Source: Thermoguttaceae bacterium (lineage in GTDB: Bacteria > Planctomycetota > Planctomycetia > Pirellulales > Thermoguttaceae). From it: a stretch of 64,000 bases of DNA. Position 1 is the first letter of the stretch; each line of letters starts with the position of its first letter. Shown piece after piece: positions 45,876 to 53,129 of the stretch. The DNA lies in NCBI GenBank assembly GCA_017937485.1, contig JAGBDN010000017.1:62001-126000 (forward strand), in the 5' to 3' direction. The notes under the pieces were generated by a model. The model searched no databases, was not told the DNA's origin, and saw nothing but the letters and a program-made list of their open reading frames with translations. The translations under genes and the position numbers were made by a program.

Positions 45876-46541
45876 ATGGCTCGTCGTTCGTCTCAACGTC
45901 GTTTCGCCGTGTCCCTCGACGACGCGGAACTTACCTTCAACGCGGCGCATTTTGTCGCTTTTCCTTTAGCGGTTCCCGGGCCCGACGGCGGAGCGTTCTC
46001 TTTCGACGCGGCGACGCAACAAGTCGTCCGTATTAATAACGACGACGTTCTCGCGACGGCGGCGGTGCGTTCCGCTTCCGAACCGGCTTGGTTCGGCGAA
46101 CCGATTCACGGGCACGATTTTCGCGTTTCGATTCGCGTGGAAGGGCCTCGCGACGCGTCCGGGTGCGTTCTCGATTTCGTCGCGGCGCGGCGGGCGCTCC
46201 TCGAAATCGCGGCGGTTTGGAACCATCGAGCGATTTTAGCGACGCGAGCGCCGGAAACGGAGTACCGCGAAATCCCGCCGACGCCGGACAATCCGGTCGG
46301 CGAAGTCGTCGTTCTTTGGCGCGGCGCGCCGGAACCTCGCCGCTGGGTCGTTCCGCTCGACGCGGTCGCTTGGATCGACGCGCTCAACGCTTCGACGGAA
46401 GAAATCGCCGCCGTTTTTCTCGATCGTTGGCTCGAAAAAATCGTCGAAATCGGCGCGCTATCCTTCCCGACCTCGGAATACCGATTTACGTTGCGACTCG
46501 AAGAATCGCCCGGAGCGTTCGCCGAAGTCGCCCTCGGTTAG
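45876..46541 (+). CDS. 6-pyruvoyltetrahydropterin synthase / QueD-like protein, atypical (PTPS-III-like)
   Basis: 221 residues from the ATG at 45876, where family similarity starts; the frame extends upstream through non-homologous AT-rich DNA. Zinc ligands are visible: FNAAH gives His25 and IHGHDF gives His78 and His80. CVLDFVAARRALLEIA and a late STEEIAAVFLDRW also match the family. The catalytic cysteine normally four residues before HGH is glycine (Gly74), and a glutamate (Glu75) sits three before it, as in the PTPS-III type that makes the folate precursor 6-hydroxymethyl-dihydropterin. The usual LDH motif reads WNH, and about 50 residues separate His25 from HGH. A pterin enzyme is likely; whether for folate or queuosine is open. 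Confidence 0.78.
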   Translation: MARRSSQRRFAVSLDDAELTFNAAHFVAFPLAVPGPDGGAFSFDAATQQVVRINNDDVLATAAVRSASEPAWFGEPIHGHDFRVSIRVEGPRDASGCVLDFVAARRALLEIAAVWNHRAILATRAPETEYREIPPTPDNPVGEVVVLWRGAPEPRRWVVPLDAVAWIDALNASTEEIAAVFLDRWLEKIVEIGALSFPTSEYRFTLRLEESPGAFAEVALG

Positions 46542-46614
46542 CCAAAAGTTAAGAAAACCTAACAAAATTTCCAAAAATTTAGCGAAAAAGAGGCGTTTTC
46601 GCGTTAAAAGCCCC

Positions 46615-46642
46615 TTGCGTCGACGCAAAAATCGAACATAAT
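46615..46642 (+). promoter_or_regulatory. Predicted sigma-70 promoter of asd
   Basis: TTGCGT at 46615-46620 and CATAAT at 46637-46642, spacer 16 bp, preceded by AAAAGCCCC as in the tRNA-Cys promoter. Confidence 0.6.
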
Positions 46643-46684
46643 AAGTCGCGTCTTGCAAAAACGACGCGAAAACGTCGATTTTTA

Positions 46685-46698
46685 TTAGGCAAGCCTAA
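46685..46698. repeat. Perfect palindrome in the asd leader
   Basis: TTAGGC-AA-GCCTAA, placed about 43 bases after the -10 element and 92 bases before the asd start codon. A possible operator or small RNA hairpin. Confidence 0.5.
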
Positions 46699-46790
46699 CT
46701 TTAAGTTTTATCGTCGACGGGATTTCCGTCGCGTTCCCTAACTTTTGACGACGCTCGACCCGGCGCCGTCCCAACCGCAAGGAGTCCGCT

Positions 46791-47804
46791 ATGTTCGATT
46801 CCGTCGCCGTCGTCGGAGCCACCGGAGCCGTCGGAACGCTCGCTGTTCGCATGCTTCAAGAACGCAAGTTCCCGTACAAGAAGATGAAGTTCTTGGCGTC
46901 GCAACGCAGCGTCGGCAAAGAAATTATGTTCAACGGCGCGCCGATCAAAGTCGAGTTGCTTTGCCCGGAAGCGTTCGACGACGTCGATCTCGTCATCGCC
47001 AGCACGCCGGACGACGTCGCTCGCGACTTCATTCCGGAAGCTCGCAAACGCGCTAAGATCGTCGTCGACGAAAGCGGTTATTGGCGTATGTATCCGGACG
47101 TTCCGCTCATTATTCCGGAAGTCAACGCCGAAGATATTCGCAAACACAAGGGTCTCGTTTCGAGCCCGAACTGCTCGACGACGCAACTGGTCGTCGCGCT
47201 GAAACCGTTGCACGATTACGCTCGCGTCCGCCGCGTTATCGTCAGCACCTACCAAGCGACGAGCGGCGCCGGTCTCCCGGGGAACCGCGACCTCGTTTCG
47301 ACGTCGAAGGCTTGGCTCGAAGGCGAAACGTACCGCGAGTGCGAAACGGAAGCGTTCCCGTATCCGATCGGCTTCAACTGCATTCCGCAAATCGGCGGAG
47401 AAAAAGAACGCGGCTACACGTCGGAAGAACTGAAACTTCTGCACGAAACGCGCAAAATTTTGGGCGACTCCGCGATTCAAGTCTGCCCGACCGCCGTCCG
47501 CGTTCCGGTCGCGAACTGCCACTCGGAAAGCGTCGTCGTCGAGACCGAGCGCAAAATTTCGGTCGAAAAAGCCCGCGAACTCTTCGCCGCCGCGCCGGGA
47601 ATCGTCTTGATGGACGACCTCTCGAAGAAAGAATACCCGACGCCGTACCACTGCCACGACACGGACGACGTTTACGTCGGCCGCATCCGCGAAGATATGA
47701 CGACCGCCAACTCCCTCGCGTTCTGGTGCGTCAGCGACAACCTCCGCAAGGGCGCCGCGACGAACGCCGTTCAAATCGCCGAATGGATTCAAAAGAACCT
47801 CTAA
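46791..47804 (+). CDS. asd: Aspartate-semialdehyde dehydrogenase
   Basis: NADPH-dependent reduction of aspartyl phosphate to aspartate semialdehyde, feeding lysine/diaminopimelate, threonine and methionine synthesis. 337 residues. The Rossmann start VAVVGATGAVGTLAVRMLQE, the phosphate-binding ASTPDDVARDFIPEA region, the catalytic Cys128 in SSPNCSTTQ, and the substrate-binding RVPVANCHSESVVVE are all intact. CGCAAGGAGTCCGCT before the ATG is a strong ribosome binding site. A lone gene with its own promoter and downstream hairpin. Confidence 0.96.
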   Translation: MFDSVAVVGATGAVGTLAVRMLQERKFPYKKMKFLASQRSVGKEIMFNGAPIKVELLCPEAFDDVDLVIASTPDDVARDFIPEARKRAKIVVDESGYWRMYPDVPLIIPEVNAEDIRKHKGLVSSPNCSTTQLVVALKPLHDYARVRRVIVSTYQATSGAGLPGNRDLVSTSKAWLEGETYRECETEAFPYPIGFNCIPQIGGEKERGYTSEELKLLHETRKILGDSAIQVCPTAVRVPVANCHSESVVVETERKISVEKARELFAAAPGIVLMDDLSKKEYPTPYHCHDTDDVYVGRIREDMTTANSLAFWCVSDNLRKGAATNAVQIAEWIQKNL

Positions 47805-47863
47805 TCGGCCGTCGATAACTCCCGGCGGTTCCGCGACTTAAAGTCGACTCGACCGCCGCCGAC

Positions 47864-47900
47864 CGCGACCGCGTTTTCCCAACGAGAAGACGCGGTCGCG
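47864..47900 (+). terminator. Terminator-like hairpin after asd
   Basis: CGCGACCGCGT at 47864-47874 pairs exactly with ACGCGGTCGCG at 47890-47900; only a weak T tract (TCGTTTCTTG) follows. Confidence 0.6.
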
Positions 47901-48024
47901 TCGTTTCTTGTCGACGCGACGCCGCCCAATTCTTGTTCAACGCCGCCCAACGACGTCAAAATAGCGAAACCGCGTAAAAAGCGCCGACGCGTCGGAAAAA
48001 GCGGGCGTTCCGAAAAATCGCCGT

Positions 48025-48052
48025 ATACAAAGGGCGGAAAATTTCGTATAAT
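48025..48052 (+). promoter_or_regulatory. Predicted promoter of the VWA protein gene
   Basis: A perfect TATAAT at 48047-48052 with a weak ATACAA at 48025-48030, spacer 16 bp, about 70 bp before the ATG. Confidence 0.45.
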
Positions 48053-48121
48053 CGAAACGCCGTCGTCGCGTCGCGCGCCGACCGAACCGTTTTCATCGTT
48101 GCGTTTTCCTTTTCCGTCGTT

Positions 48122-50497
48122 ATGCCCCGCTTTTCCTTTCAACCGCTCGGCGACAGTTGGACGCTCGTCGCCGTTTTGCTCGCCGCGCTCGTCGTCGGAC
48201 TCGTCGTTTTCCGTCCGAACGACGCGACGCTTTCGCGCTTTCGCCGCCGCGTCGCGCTCGGGCTCCGTTTGGCGCTCGTCGCGATTTTCGCCGTTCTTTT
48301 CGCGCGACCGTCCGTCGTAAGCGTTGAGAAAGAAGAACTTCCGGCGTCGTTCGTTTTCCTTTGCGACCTTTCGGAGAGTATGTCGATTCGCGACGAAGCC
48401 GACGGAGCGAGCCGTTTCGACGCGATGAAAGCCGGGTTCGCGTCCGTTCAAGACCGACTCCGCGCCCTTTCGGAGCGTTTCGACGTCCGCGTTTTCGGCT
48501 TTGGCGACGCGACCGAGGAACTCGAACTCGTCGACGGCGCCGTCCGTTTTCCCGACGCGCCGACCGGTTCCGAAACGCCGCTCGGAGACGCGCTCGCCGA
48601 AACGCTCCGAACGACCGCCGGGAGCCGAACGCTCGGCGTCGCCGTTATTTCGGACGGAACGCAGCGAACGAAAGACGCCGAATCGCCGTCGCCGCAAGAC
48701 GTCGCGCTCCGTTGGCGGGACGCGGAACGCCCGATTTTCGCCGTTCCGCTCGGCTCCGCGGAGGGTTCCCCGACGACGCGCGACGTCGCCGTCCTCGACC
48801 TGCGCTCGAACGACCGCGTTTTTCTCGGGAACGAGCTGACCGTCTCCGGCCAAGTTCGCGTTCTTGGGCTCGCCGGGCAAAAAATCCCGCTCGCGCTTTC
48901 GCTCGAGACGTCGCCGGGCAAGCTGGAAGTCGTCGACGAAACGGAACTTGCGCCGACTTCGAACGACGCGACGCTCTCTTATCGCTTCGTTTGCGCCCCG
49001 AAAACCGCCGGGCAATGGAAGCTGCGCGTCGCCGCGCCGCCGCAAGAAGGCGAACTCGCCGACTCGAACAACGAACTCGGCGCGTTCGTCGCCGCGATCG
49101 ACGGCGGACTCGACGTCTTATACATCGAAGGCACAAGGCGTTACGAGCAAAACTTCCTCCGCGCCGCGCTCGACGAAGCGTCCGACGTCCGCGTCCGATA
49201 TTGGCGTCCGTCGACCGCCTCGTTGGTCGCTCGACTCCCCGACGCGACCGAAGCGGAGCGGGTCGCCGCCTTGACGCGTTCGCGCAAATCGTTGATCGAA
49301 ACGTTCTTCAAACCGGGCAAATACGCCGCTTACGTCTTGGGCGACGTCGACGCGGCGGTGTTTCAGCCGAACGAGTTGAAGGCCCTCGCCGACCTCGTCG
49401 AGAGCGGAACCGGGCTCGTCGTTCTCGCGGGCGAACGCTCGCTTGGCGCGGGCGGGTACGCCGAAACGCCGCTGGCCGACGTTTTCCCGGTCGCGACGCG
49501 AAGCGCCGACCGTTTGCCGCTCGACTCCGACCTCGCCGACTTTGACGCCGCGTCGCCGGAATCGCAGAAACTCCGCTTCGACGGGGAGTTCCGCGCCGCG
49601 CCCGCCGTTCGCTCCGGGCGACCGGACTTTGTCGCGCAGTTGAATCTCGACCCGAAAAAGAACGCCGAAAGTTGGGCGAAGCTCCCGCCGCTGTCGAGCG
49701 TTTACCGCGTCGGAACGCCGAAACCGGGCGCGACGACCGCTTTGACCGCGACCGGCGCGCTCTCCGACGGCGCGACTTCTAAAGAGTTGCCGCTTCTTGT
49801 GTTGAACCGCTTCGGCGACGGTCGCGTCGCGACGCTCGCGACCGACTCGACTTGGCGCTGGCGGATGCGCGGTTTCGAAGACGAACACCGCAAGTTTTGG
49901 CGACAGTTGCTTTTATGGACGGCGAAATTGGACGAGCTTCTCGAAGGCGAACTCGCGGTCGAACTCGAACGCAGCCGGTTCGCGCCGGGCGAAAACGTCG
50001 ATTTCCGCGTCGTTTACCGTCCGAAAGAGGGGGAAGATTTGTCGAAATTGAAGGCGAAGGCGACCGTCGTCGGGCCGGACGGTTCGCGAACCGACGTCGC
50101 GCTGACCGACGCAAACGGCGTTTGGACGGGAACTTATCGCGGCGGCGAAACGCTCGGCGTCGGCGATTACCGCGTCGAAGCGTCGGTTCTTTCGTCGACC
50201 GGAACGCCGCTCCAAAGCGCGCAAGCTCGGTTTTTGACGTTCGCGCAAAACTTGGAACTCGACGAACCGGCCGCGTCGCCGTCGACGCTCGAAAACCTCG
50301 CGTCGACGACCGAAGGGAAAACGTTGCGCGTCGACGACTTAGCGTCGTTTCTCGACGAGTTGGCGCAAAAACGGGCGACGGTCGCCGACTTCCGCGAAGT
50401 CAAGCGGTCGCTTTACGATACTTGGGCGATTTTCGCGCTCTTCGCCGGACTCCTGATCGCCGACTGGGCCCTGCGCAAACGTTGGGGCGCCGCGTAA
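48122..50497 (+). CDS. Membrane protein with VWA and glutamine-amidotransferase-like domains
   Basis: 791 residues. One or two N-terminal helices (LVAVLLAALVVGLVVFRP, LRLALVAIFAVLFARP), then a von Willebrand A domain with the start of a MIDAS motif (FVFLCDLSESMSI, DxSxS form) at about residue 80. An Ig-like stretch (FLGNELTVSGQVRVLGLAG) precedes a class-I-amidotransferase-like fold with VLYIEGTRRYEQNFLRAAL and TGLVVLAGERSLGAGGYAE. Another beta domain and a C-terminal helix (LYDTWAIFALFAGLLIADWA) complete it. In planctomycetes such proteins usually accompany MoxR ATPase, DUF58 and BatA-like genes; none is adjacent here. The amidotransferase part lacks a visible catalytic Cys, so a binding role is more likely. 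Confidence 0.82.
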   Translation: MPRFSFQPLGDSWTLVAVLLAALVVGLVVFRPNDATLSRFRRRVALGLRLALVAIFAVLFARPSVVSVEKEELPASFVFLCDLSESMSIRDEADGASRFDAMKAGFASVQDRLRALSERFDVRVFGFGDATEELELVDGAVRFPDAPTGSETPLGDALAETLRTTAGSRTLGVAVISDGTQRTKDAESPSPQDVALRWRDAERPIFAVPLGSAEGSPTTRDVAVLDLRSNDRVFLGNELTVSGQVRVLGLAGQKIPLALSLETSPGKLEVVDETELAPTSNDATLSYRFVCAPKTAGQWKLRVAAPPQEGELADSNNELGAFVAAIDGGLDVLYIEGTRRYEQNFLRAALDEASDVRVRYWRPSTASLVARLPDATEAERVAALTRSRKSLIETFFKPGKYAAYVLGDVDAAVFQPNELKALADLVESGTGLVVLAGERSLGAGGYAETPLADVFPVATRSADRLPLDSDLADFDAASPESQKLRFDGEFRAAPAVRSGRPDFVAQLNLDPKKNAESWAKLPPLSSVYRVGTPKPGATTALTATGALSDGATSKELPLLVLNRFGDGRVATLATDSTWRWRMRGFEDEHRKFWRQLLLWTAKLDELLEGELAVELERSRFAPGENVDFRVVYRPKEGEDLSKLKAKATVVGPDGSRTDVALTDANGVWTGTYRGGETLGVGDYRVEASVLSSTGTPLQSAQARFLTFAQNLELDEPAASPSTLENLASTTEGKTLRVDDLASFLDELAQKRATVADFREVKRSLYDTWAIFALFAGLLIADWALRKRWGAA

Positions 50498-50543
50498 CAT
50501 CGTTTCTCCGACGCCGTCTTAATCTCTTAATTAGCAAGCGTTA

Positions 50544-50579
50544 AAAAAACGCCGACTCCGTTTCGAAGTCGGCGTTTTT
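50544..50579. terminator. Bidirectional terminator between the VWA gene and the DUF1559 cluster
   Basis: AAAACGCCGACT from 50546 pairs with AGTCGGCGTTTT ending at 50578. A7 lies before it and T5 after. Confidence 0.85.
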
Positions 50580-50647
50580 CGTCGATTAACGTCGGAACGT
50601 TAAGTCGGTCGCCGCGACGAAACCGCCGCGACGCCGAGCGTCAACGT

Positions 50648-51085
50648 TCATTCGGACGGAATATCGAGTTCGTAAACGAACGGGCCTTTGCCGCTAAAGG
50701 TCGTTTTTTCTTGCGTTTCGGAACCGTATCGCGCCGGAACGGCCTCTTCGAAAACCGGTTCGGGGCCCATCGGGCCGTCGACGGTTTCGCCCGTGTCGAC
50801 GCGCGCCGACACGGCGACCAAATACGAGCCTTCCGCCAACCCTTTCGTTTCGGAAATCTTGAATTTTCCGTCGGTAATCGCCGCGCCGGAACTCGTTTGA
50901 AGGGCGTTCGACGAATCGGGCGTAAACTCGATCGAACCTTGAGCGATCGGCGTTCCGTCGATCGAAATCGTTCCTTCGACCGCTCGACGGCCCTGCGGAT
51001 TCTTGGAACCGCAACCGGCGGTCGCGCCGACGACGCAAACCAAGAGCGTCGCCAGCGCCGCCCAAGTCAAAACGTTACGTTTCAT
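50648..51085 (-). CDS. Lipoprotein partner of the DUF1559 protein (module 2)
   Basis: 145 residues. A lipoprotein signal ends in the lipobox ATAGC, so the cysteine near residue 25 should be lipidated. The mature part reads like a small beta-sandwich of the carboxypeptidase-regulatory/transthyretin type: VEGTISIDGTPIAQGSIEFT, FKISETKGLAEGSYLVAVSA. Planctomycete DUF1559 genes are commonly followed by such a lipoprotein. Here it lies 30 bp after the DUF1559 stop and should share its transcript. The function is not established; an envelope-anchored binding or assembly partner is a reasonable guess. Confidence 0.8.
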   Translation of the reverse strand: MKRNVLTWAALATLLVCVVGATAGCGSKNPQGRRAVEGTISIDGTPIAQGSIEFTPDSSNALQTSSGAAITDGKFKISETKGLAEGSYLVAVSARVDTGETVDGPMGPEPVFEEAVPARYGSETQEKTTFSGKGPFVYELDIPSE

Positions 51086-51115
51086 CGTTGTTCTTATCCT
51101 TTCGTTCGCAAGCGC

Positions 51116-52144
51116 TTAAAGTTGAACGTTCGTTTCGCCGCCCTTCGAAGTCGAAAGCGCTTGCCAGGTTTCGCGGTTCACCGTGTCGGAAACGAAGCGA
51201 ACCGAACCGTCGACCATCGAGACGTTGACGCCGCCCGAGTGGTTGCTACGCGCGCTCAAAAAGACCGCTTTCGACGTGCTGCCGCTCGTCGGAACCGTCT
51301 TGTACCCGTCCAACGGGAAACGTTCCGGGTCGTGCGACGTTTGTTTAAAGGAGTCGTGGAAGTAGTCGGGGTTCGACGGGTTCGGCGTGTAGTACGCGCT
51401 GTAAATCGTCGACATACCGTACCAAATCAAACCGCGCAGGTCGTTTGTGCCGGAACCGGTCCAAGAACCTTGAATCGTTTCGGAAAACGCCATCGTGTTC
51501 GAAGTTCCGTCGGTAATCGCCGACAACGCGACCGGAGCGTCGAAACGTTTGTCGTCGCCGCGAATGTTAAACGCCGCGCCGCGGTTAACGACGCCGTTGT
51601 ATTCCGTAACCCAACCGATCGCGCCGTTCGTGTTGTAGTCGCATTGATAAATCCCGGTCGAACCGACGCAAGCGACGTAATTATGGTGTTCGAAGCCGTT
51701 AAAAGAGCTTTTTCGCGGCTCGTCGGACGGGCAAGTGTACGCGTTGAACCGTTTTCCGGCCAGCAATGTGTTGTTGTCGCCGGAATTGAAGGGATAATTG
51801 GCGCCCCAAGTGTATTCGCTCGCGTAAGCCGCTTCTTCGATATACGGGAAAAGCGCGATCGCCCACGTTCCGTGTTGCGCGTCGATCCCGCCCGGCGGCA
51901 GGTACGTTCCGTCCGCGTCGACGTAGTTGTGAATCGCCAACCCGAGTTGTTTCAGATTGTTCGTGCATTGCATGCGACGCGCCGCTTCGCGCGCCGCTTG
52001 AACGGCCGGAAGAAGAAGGCCGATCAAAATTCCGATGATCGCGATGACGACTAAGAGTTCGACAAGGGTGAAACCGAAGCGGCAAACTTTGCCCCCCCCC
52101 CCCAGTTTAACATCTTTTTCGAAAGCATTCCAAAACTCCTTCAT
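51116..52144 (-). CDS. DUF1559 pseudopilin-like protein, copy 2, with poly-G tract (possibly out of phase)
   Basis: As written, 342 residues from the ATG at 52144. The prepilin-like segment [20 protein letters not shown], the DUF1559 hallmark [20 protein letters not shown] and the C-terminal [19 protein letters not shown] signature are intact. The first residues are suspect. No ribosome binding site precedes 52144; instead AAGGAG at 52141-52136 lies inside the first codons and points to an ATG at 52128 in another frame. With the 12-G tract as given, that frame stops after 25 codons; with 13 or 10 G it would read [20 protein letters not shown] into the gene. The gene may therefore be shown in an OFF phase. 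DUF1559 proteins are thought to be surface or pilus-like, but their role is unproven. Confidence 0.85.
   Translation of the reverse strand: MKEFWNAFEKDVKLGGGGKVCRFGFTLVELLVVIAIIGILIGLLLPAVQAAREAARRMQCTNNLKQLGLAIHNYVDADGTYLPPGGIDAQHGTWAIALFPYIEEAAYASEYTWGANYPFNSGDNNTLLAGKRFNAYTCPSDEPRKSSFNGFEHHNYVACVGSTGIYQCDYNTNGAIGWVTEYNGVVNRGAAFNIRGDDKRFDAPVALSAITDGTSNTMAFSETIQGSWTGSGTNDLRGLIWYGMSTIYSAYYTPNPSNPDYFHDSFKQTSHDPERFPLDGYKTVPTSGSTSKAVFLSARSNHSGGVNVSMVDGSVRFVSDTVNRETWQALSTSKGGETNVQL
52092..52103 (-). repeat. 12-G homopolymer tract in DUF1559 copy 2
   Basis: C12 on the plus strand, G12 on the coding strand, located between the initiation region and the prepilin-like helix. Gly codons elsewhere in the window are mostly GGC or GGA, so the run of GGG is not explained by codon bias. 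Confidence 0.95.
52136..52141 (-). promoter_or_regulatory. Ribosome binding site pointing to an out-of-frame start (52128)
   Basis: AAGGAG on the minus strand, 7 bases before the ATG at 52128-52126. It is the best match in this leader and matches sites used by neighbours (AAGGA before 54248, AAGGAG before 57994 and 56213). It lies downstream of the ATG at 52144, so it cannot serve that start. Confidence 0.75.
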
Positions 52145-52240
52145 AAATTGAATAAAAGAAAGCCTTTTCGCCGTTTCGTCGCGTCGAAAAAGCCGGGAAA
52201 AAATAAGGAAAACGGACGAACCGTTTCCGTCGACGCCTTC

Positions 52241-52269
52241 AATATACCCGCCGAGCGCTAAAAAAGCAA
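52241..52269 (-). promoter_or_regulatory. Predicted promoter of DUF1559 module 2
   Basis: On the minus strand, TTGCTT at 52269-52264 and TATATT at 52246-52241, spacer 17 bp. It lies about 100 bases upstream of the gene in an AT-rich 330-bp gap that otherwise holds only the terminator of module 1. Confidence 0.55.
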
Positions 52270-52378
52270 GAAAAATCTCCCGCTTTCGTCAACTTTTTTC
52301 AAAATTTACGCTAAAAATATTGCCGCGGCGACAAAGTTTAGCAAATCTTCCCAAACCGCCCATCTTTCGGCGCGACGT

Positions 52379-52424
52379 AAAAAAAACGCCCGGAACCGCT
52401 TGCTAGAACGATTTCGGGCGTTTT
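52379..52424 (-). terminator. Terminator after lipoprotein of module 1
   Basis: AAAACGCCCG at 52383-52392 pairs with CGGGCGTTTT at 52415-52424. On the minus strand the hairpin ends in a long T tract (A8 at 52379-52386 on plus). Confidence 0.8.
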
Positions 52425-52475
52425 CGATTTTTTCAACGACGCCGCAAGCGCCGTCAAAAGAAGGCGTTAGCGCGA

Positions 52476-53003
52476 TTAAAGAACGCCGCCGCCGTTGTCC
52501 GCCTTGTCGCGAACCGCTTCGCCGACGTTGACCTCCAAGTTATTCGTCCCTTCGACGACTTCGACTTCAAGCGGCGTCGTGCCGACCAAGCGATACTCCT
52601 CGGCGACGACGAAGAACTCTTCGTAAGTCGCGCCGCTGTCGACGTATTCTTGGTAAATCCGCGCCGATTCGGCGTCGATCGGGCTCGGCGGAGGAGGCGT
52701 GCCTTCGCCGACCGTTTTCGCGACCGAGACCTTAAATTTACCCGCCGGGGCGCCCTTATATTGACCGTGCGTAACGATCGTCGCGACGCCTTTCGCGTCG
52801 GTCGTGCCGCCGCTCGTCCACTTGATCGATTCGTCGACCGGTTTCATAGAAACCGCCGCGCCCTCAAGCGGTTTGCCGTCTTGAATCACCGTAATCGTCG
52901 TCGGATTCAGTTTCGGCATACCGTCCGGAAGTTTCGGCCCGCAACCGACCGTCGACGCGAGCGCCGCCAAAACGAGCGCGCTCCCGAGAAAAATTCGTTT
53001 CAT
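52476..53003 (-). CDS. Lipoprotein partner of the DUF1559 protein (module 1)
   Basis: 175 residues from the ATG at 53003; the frame extends upstream, but the lipoprotein signal starts here (MKRIFLGSALVLAALASTVG, then Cys). AAAGGCGGAAATA precedes the ATG. The mature region is a beta-rich domain: NPTTITVIQDGKPLEGAAVS, GTTDAKGVATIVTHG and PAGKFKVSVAKTVGEG, resembling carboxypeptidase-regulatory folds, followed by a helical insert and GTTPLEVEVVEGTNNLEVNV. It resembles the module 2 lipoprotein in plan but is longer and diverged. It lies 126 bp after the first DUF1559 gene. Confidence 0.8.
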   Translation of the reverse strand: MKRIFLGSALVLAALASTVGCGPKLPDGMPKLNPTTITVIQDGKPLEGAAVSMKPVDESIKWTSGGTTDAKGVATIVTHGQYKGAPAGKFKVSVAKTVGEGTPPPPSPIDAESARIYQEYVDSGATYEEFFVVAEEYRLVGTTPLEVEVVEGTNNLEVNVGEAVRDKADNGGGVL

Positions 53004-53129
53004 TATTTCCGCCTTTCTCGACGACGCGCAAACGCCGCCGTTGTTCGACTTAAAATCAGTCGCGGAACGCCGACGCAACCGTCGACGCTCCGCGTCAAAA
53101 GAACGTTAAATTTTCGCTAAACGCTAAAA

